The position numbers and the translations under genes are program-made. Under the pieces are notes generated by a model, which was not told the DNA's origin, made no database searches, and saw only the letters and a list, made by a program, of their open reading frames with translations. This document shows positions 7,941-16,537 of a stretch of DNA of 64,000 bases, piece after piece. Position 1 is the first letter of the stretch. Each line of letters opens with the position of its first letter. The DNA comes from Natronorubrum thiooxidans (GTDB lineage Archaea > Halobacteriota > Halobacteria > Halobacteriales > Natrialbaceae), in the NCBI RefSeq assembly GCF_900156475.1, contig NZ_FTNR01000005.1:62001-126000 (forward strand). Reading direction: 5' to 3'.

Positions 7941-9655
7941 TGCCCACTGTCGATATCGACCCCGACGAACTGCGCGAGTTGACCGGCCACGAGGAGACGA
8001 GCGACGACGACCTCAAAGCGGACCTGTTCGGACTCGGCCTCGAGTTCGAGGGCCGAACCGAAGACGGCGAGTTCGAACTCGAGTTCGCCCCTGACCGCCT
8101 CGACCGGCTCTCGGTCGAAGGCGTCGCGCGCTCGATGCGCTACCAGTACGGCGACGCCCGCGGCGTCCACGTCCCGTCGCCGAATTCGGCGGAGTGGACG
8201 ATCGAGGTCGACGAATCGGTTCCCGACGAGCGGCCGTACGTCACGGGCGCGGTGATCCGCGACGTGAATCTCGACGAGGACGCCCTCGATTCGCTCATCC
8301 AACTGCAGGAGAAACTCCACGCGACGATGGGGCGCAAGCGCGCGAAGGGCGCGATCGGGATTCACGACCTGACGATGCTGAAAGGGCGGTCCGCAACAGA
8401 TGACGGCGCACCCTCGATCGAGTACGTCGGCGTCGACCCCGACGGCGACCACTTCGTCCCGCTCGATTCCGACGAAGAGATGACGCCCGCAGAAGTGCTC
8501 GAGAACCACCAGACGGGCCAGACCTACGCCGACCTCGTCAGCGGCTACGATCGCTACCCTGCGATCTACGACGACCTCGGCCTCTTTTCGTTCCCGCCGG
8601 TGATCAACGGCCGCCGGACCGAGGTGTCGACGGACTCGAGGGACCTGTTCGTCGAGATGACCGGCACCGACCAGTGGACGATCGACAAGATGCTGAACAT
8701 CGTCTGCTATGCGCTGTCGGCACGTGGGGCGACAATCGAGGACGTGACGATTGAGTACCAAGATCACGAGATTGTCCGTCCGGATCTCTCGACAAAGACC
8801 AAGACCGTTTCCCACGCCCGCATCGAGACCATTCTCGGCATCGACCTCGATCCCGACGAAGTGCTCGATCTGGCCGAACGATCGGGGCTCGAGGCGGAAA
8901 AAACCGAGAGCGAGGACGGGGACCTCGTCTACGAGGTGACAATCCCTCCGTATCGCGTCGACGTCCTCCATCCGCTCGACATCATCGACGATCTCGGGCG
9001 CGCCTACGGGTTCAACGAACTCGAGCCGACCTACCCCGACGTTGGGACCGTCGGCGGCCGTCACGAACGCTCGCGACTCGAGCGAGCCGTCCGCACCCAA
9101 CTCGTTGGCCTCGGTTTCGAGGATCTGCTGAACTTCCACATGATCAACGAGGCAGAGAACTACGATCGTCTCGACGTTGCGCCCGGCACGGACGCCTATG
9201 GGGCCGGCGAGCCCGTGACGATCAAAGAGCCCTACAGCGAGGATTACACCATGCTCCGGACCTGGGTCATGCCCTCGCTCATGACGGTCCTCGAGCGAAA
9301 CACCCACCGCTCGTATCCACAGCATCTCTCCGAGATCGGGTTCCGCGCGGCGCTCGACGACAGCGAAAACACCGGCGTCGGCGAGAGTCGTCACGTCGGG
9401 GCCGTCCTCGCGAGCCACGACGCGGGCTACGAAGACGCCAAAGCGCGCCTGCAGGCGCTCGCGCGCAACTTCGACGTCGACCTCGAGACGCCTCCGACCG
9501 ACCACCCGGCCTTCATTTCGGGTCGAACCGCCGCGGTCGTCCTCGACGGCGAAGACGTCGGTGTGATCGGCGAGGTCCATCCGACGGTGCTCATCGAGTA
9601 CGACCTCGAGGTGCCCGTCGCAGCGTTCGAGTTCGATCTGGCGGCGCTGCAGTAA
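7940..9655 (+). CDS. pheT: Phenylalanyl-tRNA synthetase beta subunit
   Basis: The non-catalytic partner of PheS. It recognises tRNA and carries the B3/B4 editing region that clears mischarged Tyr-tRNA-Phe. The 571-residue length is typical of the archaeal form, much shorter than the roughly 800-residue bacterial form, which has added N-terminal and C-terminal anticodon-binding domains. The B5 domain region includes 'YRVDVLHPLDIIDDLGRAYG' (about 336-355), and the B3/B4 region lies around 90-240. It is co-transcribed with pheS (ATG overlaps the pheS stop). A 264-base gap to a convergent gene follows. Confidence 0.97.
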   Translation: MPTVDIDPDELRELTGHEETSDDDLKADLFGLGLEFEGRTEDGEFELEFAPDRLDRLSVEGVARSMRYQYGDARGVHVPSPNSAEWTIEVDESVPDERPYVTGAVIRDVNLDEDALDSLIQLQEKLHATMGRKRAKGAIGIHDLTMLKGRSATDDGAPSIEYVGVDPDGDHFVPLDSDEEMTPAEVLENHQTGQTYADLVSGYDRYPAIYDDLGLFSFPPVINGRRTEVSTDSRDLFVEMTGTDQWTIDKMLNIVCYALSARGATIEDVTIEYQDHEIVRPDLSTKTKTVSHARIETILGIDLDPDEVLDLAERSGLEAEKTESEDGDLVYEVTIPPYRVDVLHPLDIIDDLGRAYGFNELEPTYPDVGTVGGRHERSRLERAVRTQLVGLGFEDLLNFHMINEAENYDRLDVAPGTDAYGAGEPVTIKEPYSEDYTMLRTWVMPSLMTVLERNTHRSYPQHLSEIGFRAALDDSENTGVGESRHVGAVLASHDAGYEDAKARLQALARNFDVDLETPPTDHPAFISGRTAAVVLDGEDVGVIGEVHPTVLIEYDLEVPVAAFEFDLAALQ

Positions 9656-9919
9656 TCGGCTGTCGGGTTTTCCGCTCTCGAGTTTGAGAGTCGGTCTGCT
9701 GTCGCGGTTCAGTCGATTGTACCGCGAGCGAACGAAAGCGCGGCACATCGCGCCGCGGAATGATGAACGGCCGAAGGCCGTGAGTCAGGGAGCGAGCGGG
9801 CCGACGACTGATGTGGGGTGCGTGGCACGTAGCGCCACTGAACAGAAGGAGGAATGTTTTTAATCGAATTTTTGCCGAGGGTGCGCCGCAGACGCACCCG
9901 CAGTGTAAAACGTCGTTCT
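9656..9919. other. Convergent intergenic region with simple inverted repeats
   Basis: No gene is visible. It holds a GC-rich stretch with repeated 'GCGAGCGAACGAA'-like words (about 9720-9740), two T-rich tracts (9857-9862 and 9869-9873), and a perfect 7-bp hairpin GGGTGCG/CGCACCC (9879-9899). The T-tracts may end the pheST transcript; the hairpin is close to the stop of the minus-strand gene at 9920. Both transcripts presumably terminate here. Confidence 0.4.
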
Positions 9920-10117
9920 CTAGAACTCGTGTTCGACCTCGTCCTTGTCCGCTTTCTGGATGATGATCTTGCCGTCTCGGACCCGGACGAAAACCTCGTC
10001 GCCGATATCCATGCCCGCGACTGCGAGTTCGTCCTCGTGGAGGTTGAGGTGGACGTTGTGATAGTTACCGTCATCGTCTTTCGCACCGCTTGGACTCAGC
10101 TTCTTTTTCCGTACCAT
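9920..10117 (-). CDS. Small AbrB-like protein
   Basis: A 65-residue protein highly typical of haloarchaea: basic start MVRKKKLSPSGAK, then a beta-rich 'LAVAGMDIGDEVFVRVRDGKIIIQKAD' that matches the SpoVT/AbrB/MazE swapped-hairpin DNA-binding fold. Such proteins are transcription factors or antitoxins; no toxin gene is adjacent, so a regulator or chromatin-associated role is more likely. A TATA-like AAGTATATCC (about 10147-10156, minus strand) lies about 30-40 bases upstream of the ATG. It is divergent from the chromosomal protein gene. Confidence 0.8.
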   Translation of the reverse strand: MVRKKKLSPSGAKDDDGNYHNVHLNLHEDELAVAGMDIGDEVFVRVRDGKIIIQKADKDEVEHEF

Positions 10118-10307
10118 CGCGGGATTCTATGACGAACTTCGCCGTAGGATATACTTAAGTGTTTTCGACGGCCCAACGCGTGAGTATGTGACACATGGGT
10201 CGGCGTCGAGACGACACTGCGACTCGAGTGCTGGATCGATGGTGCGGAAGACTGGCGTAGCCGACGAACTTAAAGATACCGACGCAGTCGGTCGATTTTT
10301 GGGGATA

Positions 10308-10344
10308 TCTTTATGTCGGGCCGTGTGCTGAATTGACACGGAGG
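10308..10344 (+). promoter_or_regulatory. TATA box, palindrome and Shine-Dalgarno of the MC1 gene
   Basis: TATA-like TCTTTATG (10308-10315) predicts a start near 10335-10338. GGAGG at 10340-10344 is a clear Shine-Dalgarno motif 8 bases before the ATG at 10353, unusual in a window of mostly leaderless genes. CCGTGT (10321-10326) and ACACGG (10336-10341) form a perfect inverted repeat that straddles the predicted start site and touches the GGAGG. Confidence 0.5.
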
Positions 10345-10352
10345 CCAAAACC

Positions 10353-10661
10353 ATGGTACGCGAAGATGGTAAACGGAACTTTGCACTGCGCGAGTCGGGC
10401 GGCGACGAATCGAGCGTCTTCTCGGGGAACACACCCCGCCAGGCTGCCCTGAAAGCAGCCCGGCGACTCGAGCCCGGCTCGAGTGAGGACGACGCAGAGC
10501 GTGTCGAGCTCAGACTTCGAGAGAAAGGCACCGATAAAGTACACATCTACGACGGCTGGGCGTGGGAGCAGACTGCACCCGACGACAAGCCCGACTGGAT
10601 GCCAAACGAAATCACGGAAGCAAACGTCTCGAAGAAAGGAATCGACCACTTAGAGGAGTGA
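10353..10661 (+). CDS. Non-histone chromosomal protein MC1
   Basis: A 102-residue archaeal chromatin protein that binds and sharply bends DNA as a monomer. The whole sequence matches the MC1 family: 'REDGKRNFALRE', 'SVFSGNTPRQAALKAARRL', 'VELRLREKGTDKVHIYDGW', and the conserved C-terminal 'NEITEANVSKKGIDHLEE'. The haloarchaeal version is more acidic than the Methanosarcina protein but keeps the basic/aromatic DNA-binding strands. The ATG at 10353 is preceded by GGAGG at proper spacing, suggesting strong translation of an abundant protein. Confidence 0.95.
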   Translation: MVREDGKRNFALRESGGDESSVFSGNTPRQAALKAARRLEPGSSEDDAERVELRLREKGTDKVHIYDGWAWEQTAPDDKPDWMPNEITEANVSKKGIDHLEE

Positions 10662-10791
10662 CGTGCGGTCGAACATCGCGTTTCGGTCGATGTCACTCGA
10701 GTGATCGCTGTCGCACACTGCCGTAGTCGTTCTATTTGAGTCGAGCGATGACGAACACGGATCCGCAGACACCACGTCGGAGTGAAGCCGA

Positions 10792-11022
10792 CTACGCGGG
10801 GTTCGACTCCGACCGACCGCCACGGACCAGTTTGAGGACCCCCTGTGCAGCCAGGCCGAGCAGTGCCCACTTCCAGGCGAGGACGGCGAGGACGGCGAGG
10901 CCGAGCAACAAGACGCCGCGAGTCCGCTTCCCTCGAGAGAACGCCGTTTTCGCCTCCGAAAGCACCGAGACGACGGTCAGCGACCGTGTCGCTGTCGACC
11001 CGAGGAGTTTCTTGAGTACCAT
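10792..11022 (-). CDS. Small membrane protein, haloarchaeal
   Basis: A 76-residue protein with an amphipathic basic N-terminus (MVLKKLLGSTATRSL), a basic stretch 'AFSRGKRTRG' and a hydrophobic hairpin or long helix (about residues 36-62, 'VLLLGLAVLAVLAWKWALLGLAAQGVL'), ending in a basic tail. I know no function. The ATG at 11022 is chosen because the 18 codons before it are not protein-like. It is divergent from the MutS-family gene. Confidence 0.65.
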   Translation of the reverse strand: MVLKKLLGSTATRSLTVVSVLSEAKTAFSRGKRTRGVLLLGLAVLAVLAWKWALLGLAAQGVLKLVRGGRSESNPA

Positions 11023-11194
11023 ACCTGTCGTTGGGGCTCCGACCGGATAACGAACGCCCCGTCCCGCGCAAGTCACAACTCGGCGTGATCGACAGCCTCA
11101 GTCGCTTCGGCTCCACTGTCGTTTGTTGCCACAGCGACCCGAAATCGGGCGGGAACTTTTTCTCGCTTCGGTTTGATACGCTGCTCACGAAGCA

Positions 11195-13231
11195 ATGGAT
11201 CTCGAGTCGATTCCGGGTGTCGGCGAGAAGACCGCGCGAGCGCTGCGAGCGCTCGACGAGCCCGAACGCGCGCTGCGGCGGGGCGACGTCGCAGCGATCG
11301 CGACCGCACCGGGAATCAGCCAGGGTCGTGCCGCTCGCATCGCGCGCGGTGCAATCCGGCTGGAACACAACGATCCCGGCGGCTTTCTCGCCACCGACCG
11401 CGCTCGAGAGGTGTACCGTGACGTCCTCTCGTTGCTCAAATCGCGGACGGTCACCGACTACGCCGCCCAGCGACTCGAGACGATCTATCCCAGTCCGCGC
11501 CGCTCGCGGATCGAAGACGTTCAGGCGTTTGCCCGCGGGGCACTCGAGCGCGAGTCCGACGAGGCCGTACTCACGGCACTCGAGGGTGTCGAACCGCTCG
11601 AGCAGCCGGGCGATATCCGAGTCCGTGAGCGCTGTCTGGCGACGACCGACGCCGAACGCTACAGCGAGGCTCGGGACGTGATCCCGGAGCTCTCGGTCGA
11701 AATCGTCGAGGACACGCAGGGACTGGCCGAACTCGCGCGCGGCTACTCGACGGTAATCGCGCTCGACGAGTCGTTCGCCGGTGTCACGATCGAGGGTGAC
11801 GTACAGGTCAGACCCGACGCACTCGAAGCCCCCGCCGAGGTCGTCCCGGAACGACCGCTCGCCTTCTTTGCGCGCAACCGGGACCGACTGCAGGCCGCCA
11901 TCGAGGTTCACCGAACTGCTGGTCTCGCGGCCGACTGCGATCTCGAGGCGCTCGAGGACGGCCTGTCGCGGCTCGACGAAGATGGAACGGTCGCGGGCGA
12001 CGACGAACTCGACCGGCTGACCACGGCAGTCGACGATCTCGATGCAGCAGCGAGCACAGCCGAAAGCGTCGCCAACGATCACCTTCGGGAGGCGATCCGC
12101 GAGGAGGACGTCACGATCGAAGGCTCGGATCTGCTCTCGCTGGTCGAGCGCGGTGCCGGCGTCGACTCGTTGCTCTCGCGAGAGCTCGCAGACGAGTACG
12201 CCGCAGCTGTCGAGACGGCCCGAGAGCACCTGACCGATGCACTCGATCTCGACCAGGGCGAGGCCGAGATCGCCCGGCGGGCGTTCAGCGACGAGCCGAC
12301 GTTTCCGGTCGAACGCGACGAGGGCGTCGTCTCGCGGCTGCGCGAGGAACTCACAGCGGCCAAAGAACGCCGCGCAGGCCGGCTCAAACGCGAACTCGCC
12401 GCCGATCTCGCCGACCAGCGCGAGGGAGCCCGCAAGCTGGTCCGAGCTGCCCTCGAACTCGACGTCGAACTCGCGATCGCCCGATTTGGGCGGGAGTTCG
12501 AGTGTACGATGCCCGAATTCACCGCTGAAACGGGCGATGAGCCGATCGGCTTCGCGATCGAGGGCGGCCGCTCACCGCTGTTGGATGAACCCCTCGAGGC
12601 CATCGACCCCGTTGATTACGAGGTAACTGGCGTGGCACTCCTCTCGGGCGTCAACAGCGGTGGGAAGACGTCGACGCTCGATCTGGTCGCGAGCGTCGTC
12701 GTGCTGGCACACATGGGACTGCCGGTTCCCGCCGAGCGGGTACGACTGCGGCGGTTCGACGACGTCCACTACCATGCCAAAACGCAGGGGACGCTGGATG
12801 CAGGCGCGTTCGAGTCCACCGTTCGGGAGTTCGCCGACCTCGCCCGGGGTGGCGAGGGCTCGCTCGTCCTGGTTGACGAACTCGAGAGCATCACCGAACC
12901 CGGTGCGTCGGCGAAGATTATCGCCGGCATCCTCGAGGCGCTCTCGGACAACGGCGCGACGGGCGTGTTCGTCTCCCACCTGGCAGGCGAGATCCGCGAG
13001 ATGGCCGACTACGACGTCACCGTCGACGGTATCGAGGCGGTCGGACTCGTCGACGGGGCACTCGAGGTGAACCGCTCGCCGGTCAAAGACCACCTGGCGC
13101 GGTCGACACCGGAGCTGATCGTCGAGAAACTAGCCGACGAGGCACGAGAGCCGGCGACGAACGGCGGGGACGTCCCTGATCGCGAGGCAGGACCGGACTT
13201 CTATGATCGGCTCCTCGAGAAGTTCGACTAA
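11195..13231 (+). CDS. MutS-family ATPase with N-terminal helix-hairpin-helix
   Basis: A 678-residue protein related to the archaeal MutS5/MutS2 branch. The N-terminus (about 1-60) contains helix-hairpin-helix motifs (IPGVGEKTARALRAL, APGISQGRAARIA) for DNA binding. A long helical lever/clamp region follows. The C-terminal ABC-type ATPase shows Walker A GVNSGGKTST (about 486), Walker B LVLVDELES (about 558) and an H-loop 'GVFVSHLAGEI'. It lacks the mismatch-recognition domain and the Smr nuclease of bacterial MutS2. A role in recombination or repair is inference from the family; classical mismatch repair is not implied. Confidence 0.85.
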   Translation: MDLESIPGVGEKTARALRALDEPERALRRGDVAAIATAPGISQGRAARIARGAIRLEHNDPGGFLATDRAREVYRDVLSLLKSRTVTDYAAQRLETIYPSPRRSRIEDVQAFARGALERESDEAVLTALEGVEPLEQPGDIRVRERCLATTDAERYSEARDVIPELSVEIVEDTQGLAELARGYSTVIALDESFAGVTIEGDVQVRPDALEAPAEVVPERPLAFFARNRDRLQAAIEVHRTAGLAADCDLEALEDGLSRLDEDGTVAGDDELDRLTTAVDDLDAAASTAESVANDHLREAIREEDVTIEGSDLLSLVERGAGVDSLLSRELADEYAAAVETAREHLTDALDLDQGEAEIARRAFSDEPTFPVERDEGVVSRLREELTAAKERRAGRLKRELAADLADQREGARKLVRAALELDVELAIARFGREFECTMPEFTAETGDEPIGFAIEGGRSPLLDEPLEAIDPVDYEVTGVALLSGVNSGGKTSTLDLVASVVVLAHMGLPVPAERVRLRRFDDVHYHAKTQGTLDAGAFESTVREFADLARGGEGSLVLVDELESITEPGASAKIIAGILEALSDNGATGVFVSHLAGEIREMADYDVTVDGIEAVGLVDGALEVNRSPVKDHLARSTPELIVEKLADEAREPATNGGDVPDREAGPDFYDRLLEKFD

Positions 13232-13297
13232 GCGTGGCATATCGTACCAGGGTGTGCAAGTACAACAGCTACACCCATACTCGACCACGGTCATGGT

Positions 13298-13465
13298 ATG
13301 CCCTACCAGTTTTCGTGTTCGGGTGGGAACTGTCAATTCATGATTCGCTCGAGTAGTTCCGACGAAGTGAAACGATTAGTGCGAGCACATGTGCGGATGA
13401 CCCACGGCGGTCGGATCGATCAGTCAGACCTCGAACGTGGCATGGAACGGATCGAACTGGCCTGA
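13298..13465 (+). CDS. DUF1059 small protein
   Basis: A 55-residue gene. It starts MPYQFSCSGGNCQFMIRS and contains 'EVKRLVRAHVRMTHGGRI' before ending at TGA 13463-13465. This matches the small DUF1059 family, widespread in haloarchaea. The two early Cys residues and the later His (C7, C12, H31 and H36) suggest a small metal-binding or zinc-ribbon-like unit, which is inference. It follows the MutS-family gene by 66 bases on the same strand and could be on the same transcript. Confidence 0.85.
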   Translation: MPYQFSCSGGNCQFMIRSSSSDEVKRLVRAHVRMTHGGRIDQSDLERGMERIELA

Positions 13466-13590
13466 CCGCGTTCGGTCATCTGAGACGGGTTGCTGTCCCT
13501 GTCTCCCGAAGCGATCGTACGTGGATTCGAATTGCGCCGGCACTGACGGACAGCAGTCCGTCTGAGTCGGTTTCGCCCCTGTCGACGGCA

Positions 13591-13911
13591 TTAATTGCCG
13601 TGCCATTTCAGAATGTTATCATGGCCCCACCGCTCCTGGGTGTCCTGCGTGCTGGTGACCGCCGTGAGCGACTCGGCGTCTCGTGTCTCGAGAAAGGCCG
13701 CGAGCGAGTCGGCGTACTCCGCGACGGCCTCGAGCGTGTCGTCGTCCTGGAGTGCAAATGACTCGACGATCGTCTCCGGAGCCTTATCGGGTGCGATGTA
13801 CGTGTCCCCGCGGGCGTAGTCGGCAATTCCGCGTAACGTCTCCGGTGAAAGGTCGGTGAACTGTTCGAGGAGGAAGTCGGGAATCGCGTTCGGTGGCTCC
13901 GGCGCGGTCAT
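13591..13911 (-). CDS. Conserved haloarchaeal hypothetical protein
   Basis: A 106-residue acidic, mostly helical protein beginning MTAPEPPNAIPDFLLEQFTDLSP and ending with a less structured tail. The repeated 'LRGIADYAR' and 'LEAVAEYADSL' helices recall other haloarchaeal hypotheticals found near regulators. No catalytic motif is visible. I start at ATG 13911; nine upstream codons to 13938 lack support. AT-rich promoter DNA (about 13918-13950) is shared with the divergent orc1 gene. Confidence 0.7.
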   Translation of the reverse strand: MTAPEPPNAIPDFLLEQFTDLSPETLRGIADYARGDTYIAPDKAPETIVESFALQDDDTLEAVAEYADSLAAFLETRDAESLTAVTSTQDTQERWGHDNILKWHGN

Positions 13912-14047
13912 CTCTATAACACGATTATATATTAACAAGTATTAATAATTATGGTAATAGTGACCATACGGCAATATGTCCAGACTGCGGAAGGGCCGGG
14001 AGTCGGCCACCGAACCATTAAGACGCTGCGGAAGCAGGGTGAAAGTG

Positions 14048-15178
14048 ATGCCAGACGACCCCGATGAGGGGATGTTGTCGTGGGACGAATCCGTGTTCAA
14101 AAACGAGCACGTCTTCGAGATCGACTACGTTCCCGAGACGTTCAAGCACCGCGAAGGGCAGACCCAAAGCCTGACGTACGCGCTGCGTCCGGCGGTGCGT
14201 GGATCGCGACCGCTGAACGTCGTCGTCCGTGGCCCACCCGGAACCGGCAAGACGACGGCGATTCAGAAACTGTTCGACGAGGTCGGTGCCCAGACCAGTG
14301 CCGTCCGGACGATCCGGGTCAACTGTCAGGTCAACGCCACCCGGTACTCGGTGTTCTCGCGGCTGTTCGAGGGCACCTTCGACTACGAACCGCCGTCCTC
14401 GGGGATCTCCTTCAAGAAACTGTTCGGCCAGATCGCCGAGAAACTCGTCGAGGAAGACCGCGTCCTCGTCGTTGCACTCGACGACATCAACTACCTCTTC
14501 TATGAGAACGAGGCAAGCGATACCCTCTACTCGCTGTTGCGTGCCCACGAGGAGTATCCGGGTGCTAAAATCGGCGTCATCGTCGTCTCCTCGGATCCGG
14601 CACTGGACGTCATCGACGAACTCGACTCCCGGGTCCAGAGCGTCTTCCGGCCCGAAGACGTCTACTTCCCGATCTACGACCAGCCCGAGATCGTCGACAT
14701 CCTCACAGAGCGCGTAAAGCGGGGATTCCACGACGGCGTCATCTCCCGGGCGATTCTCGAGGACGTCGCCGAACGCACCGCCGAGAGCGGCGATCTCCGA
14801 GTCGGGATCGACCTGCTTCGCCGGGCCGGGCTCAACGCCGAGATGCGAGCCAGCCGCACGATCGAACTCGAGGACGTCGAGGACGCCTACGAGACGTCGA
14901 AGTACATCAACCTCACTCACAGCCTCTCGGGGCTGACCGATACCGAGGAGGCACTCCTCGAGGTGATCGCCCACCACGACGGCGAGCAGGCTGGCGACGT
15001 CTACGAGGCCTTTCACGACCAGACAGAGCTTGGCTACACCCGCTACTCCGAAATCGTCAACAAACTCGACCAGCTCGGGCTGATCGATGCCGACTACACC
15101 GAGGTCGATGGCCGCGGTCGCTCGCGGTCGCTCTCGCTATCCTACGAGAAGGACGCAGTGTTAGAACGCCTCGAGTAA
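14048..15178 (+). CDS. orc1: Orc1/Cdc6-type replication initiator
   Basis: A 376-residue AAA+ ATPase of the archaeal origin-recognition and helicase-loading family. Walker A GPPGTGKT is at about 62-69, Walker B VVALDDINYLF at about 138-148, sensor 1 near 'IGVIVVSSDP'. A winged-helix DNA-binding domain occupies roughly 290-376 ('EEALLEVIAHHDGEQAGDVYEAF'). The ATG at 14048 (MPDDPDEGML) matches family starts; the open frame reaches back to 13976 without protein-like sequence. Haloarchaea carry many orc paralogs and not all mark origins; I found no origin recognition box repeats beside this one. Confidence 0.92.
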   Translation: MPDDPDEGMLSWDESVFKNEHVFEIDYVPETFKHREGQTQSLTYALRPAVRGSRPLNVVVRGPPGTGKTTAIQKLFDEVGAQTSAVRTIRVNCQVNATRYSVFSRLFEGTFDYEPPSSGISFKKLFGQIAEKLVEEDRVLVVALDDINYLFYENEASDTLYSLLRAHEEYPGAKIGVIVVSSDPALDVIDELDSRVQSVFRPEDVYFPIYDQPEIVDILTERVKRGFHDGVISRAILEDVAERTAESGDLRVGIDLLRRAGLNAEMRASRTIELEDVEDAYETSKYINLTHSLSGLTDTEEALLEVIAHHDGEQAGDVYEAFHDQTELGYTRYSEIVNKLDQLGLIDADYTEVDGRGRSRSLSLSYEKDAVLERLE

Positions 15179-15193
15179 GTCGGAAGTCCCGAC

Positions 15194-15697
15194 TTACTCG
15201 TCTGCAGTACAGTGGTCGAAGTCGGCTTCGCTAGCAAAGACCGCATACCAGTCGCCATCGATTTCGATACCCATCACGTACCCCGAGTCAGTGGTCTCCT
15301 CGCCGTCTTCCGTGGTCGTGATTTCGTATCGAAGTTCTTTAATATCGTCGACTTCGCCGTCGAAGTCCTCGTCTTCGTTTGCCTCGTCGATCTCCTCGTC
15401 GTCGACGGACTCCGAACATTCACAGGAGATGTCCTCGAGTTCGCCGAACTCCCCCATCGAAAACAGCGCTTCATACTGGGACGCGATCTCATCCTTGTCG
15501 ACTTCGTCCGTGTACTCGTGTGGATAGTAGGACGCAGCCGCTTCGAAGTCCTCGTCGTATAGTGCGACGACGAAGTCCTCGCCGGTGTCACAGGCTGAGT
15601 CGCCAAGGAGACTCCCCGTACAGCCTGCCGTGCTGACTGCAATGCCGGAGACCGCAGTCGCTTTGAGAATCCGTCGTCGTGAAAGATTTCCTGACAT
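15194..15697 (-). CDS. Tat-exported lipoprotein, unknown function
   Basis: A 167-residue protein with a twin-arginine signal (LSRRRILKATAVSG) and lipobox STAGC, giving a lipid-anchored Cys at 26. The mature part is strongly acidic: 'EDFVVALYDEDFEAAASYYPHEY' looks like a small NTF2-like or DUF-type fold, and a Glu/Asp-rich stretch follows. It would sit on the outer face of the membrane. It is convergent with orc1 (15-base gap). Its function is unknown to me. Confidence 0.8.
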   Translation of the reverse strand: MSGNLSRRRILKATAVSGIAVSTAGCTGSLLGDSACDTGEDFVVALYDEDFEAAASYYPHEYTDEVDKDEIASQYEALFSMGEFGELEDISCECSESVDDEEIDEANEDEDFDGEVDDIKELRYEITTTEDGEETTDSGYVMGIEIDGDWYAVFASEADFDHCTADE

Positions 15698-15975
15698 ACA
15701 CCAACTCGATTATAATAGCGATGATATATAGGTTGTCATATACCAGATGAATACCGTCAGTCGACAGCCAGAGAACCGACAGCCGAAAACCGTTATATCA
15801 TCTCCATAGGACAGCGCACAAGAGGATTCGCCACTCGGATCGCGTTCATCTCATGGTCTCGTTCGTGAACGGTGAAACTACTAGTAAAAGAACAATTGAA
15901 GCGGTTCACGTACCGATCGTGGGACTGTCGACGTCACGGCGCACGTTCCACACAATCGGAGACCAAACGAGACCA

Positions 15976-16242
15976 TTATGCCTGCTCGAGGTCCGTGCGG
16001 TATGCCTCGGCGGCTTCGAGTGCGCGCTCGAGTCGCCGTTTCGTGTCGCCGCTTGCCTGCTTGCGGGCCAGACGGAGCGTGTTGAGATGGTCGTCGAGGA
16101 TCGCGTGGTCGGGTTCGTGATCGCTGCCAGTATAGTCACGGAACGCGTCGGCCGTCTCGCGAATCTCGTCGCGGATGTCGTCGTCGGCCGTCTTCGTCGC
16201 TTGCTCGAGGTCGGTACGGGCCTGCTCGAGTTTCTGAGCCAT
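15976..16242 (-). CDS. Small helical protein (DUF7553-like, tentative)
   Basis: An 88-residue, nearly all-helical protein with heptad-like charged repeats (MAQKLEQARTDLEQATK ... ASGDTKRRLERALEAAEAY). It resembles a haloarchaeal family I recall as DUF7553, tentatively. It is probably a coiled-coil or helical bundle; no function can be given. The ATG at 16242 is selected because upstream codons to 16350 encode a Cys/Arg-rich stretch unlike a real N-terminus. The 278-base gap between 15698 and 15975 shows no gene. Confidence 0.65.
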   Translation of the reverse strand: MAQKLEQARTDLEQATKTADDDIRDEIRETADAFRDYTGSDHEPDHAILDDHLNTLRLARKQASGDTKRRLERALEAAEAYRTDLEQA

Positions 16243-16537
16243 ACCCGGACCCACAACGACGGGACGAATAACGGTTGGGCGGGCAGGAGCCACCCGCCGA
16301 CAACGCCTGAGAATGGAGACTGAACAGACGACTAGGCTGTCGCTACCCATTCGCAGTCGATAACAGGGACGACACCGCCGTCTCTGAGCGCTCGAACGGA
16401 GTCCGTATCACGGTGTAGCACCGTCCTTCGGTCGCCACTGACGGCTTACACGATCTCCGGTCGCAGGAAACGACAGTACAACTCTCGAGACTAACTGCGG
16501 CGTTTTTGTCGGTTGCGCCCTCCGTCTCGGTCGCACT

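Noticed and set aside
7934-9748. Long open frame opposite pheT, and others like it opposite ligN (29170-31122) and the MutS-family gene (10547-12229)
   Set aside because: High GC halophile genes leave long open frames on the other strand. These have Arg/Val/His-rich, non-acidic composition and no motifs, while the opposite-strand genes are clear.
13912-14047. Possible replication origin beside orc1
   Set aside because: The upstream DNA is AT-rich, but I saw no repeated origin recognition boxes or long unwinding element. Haloarchaea have many orc genes away from origins.
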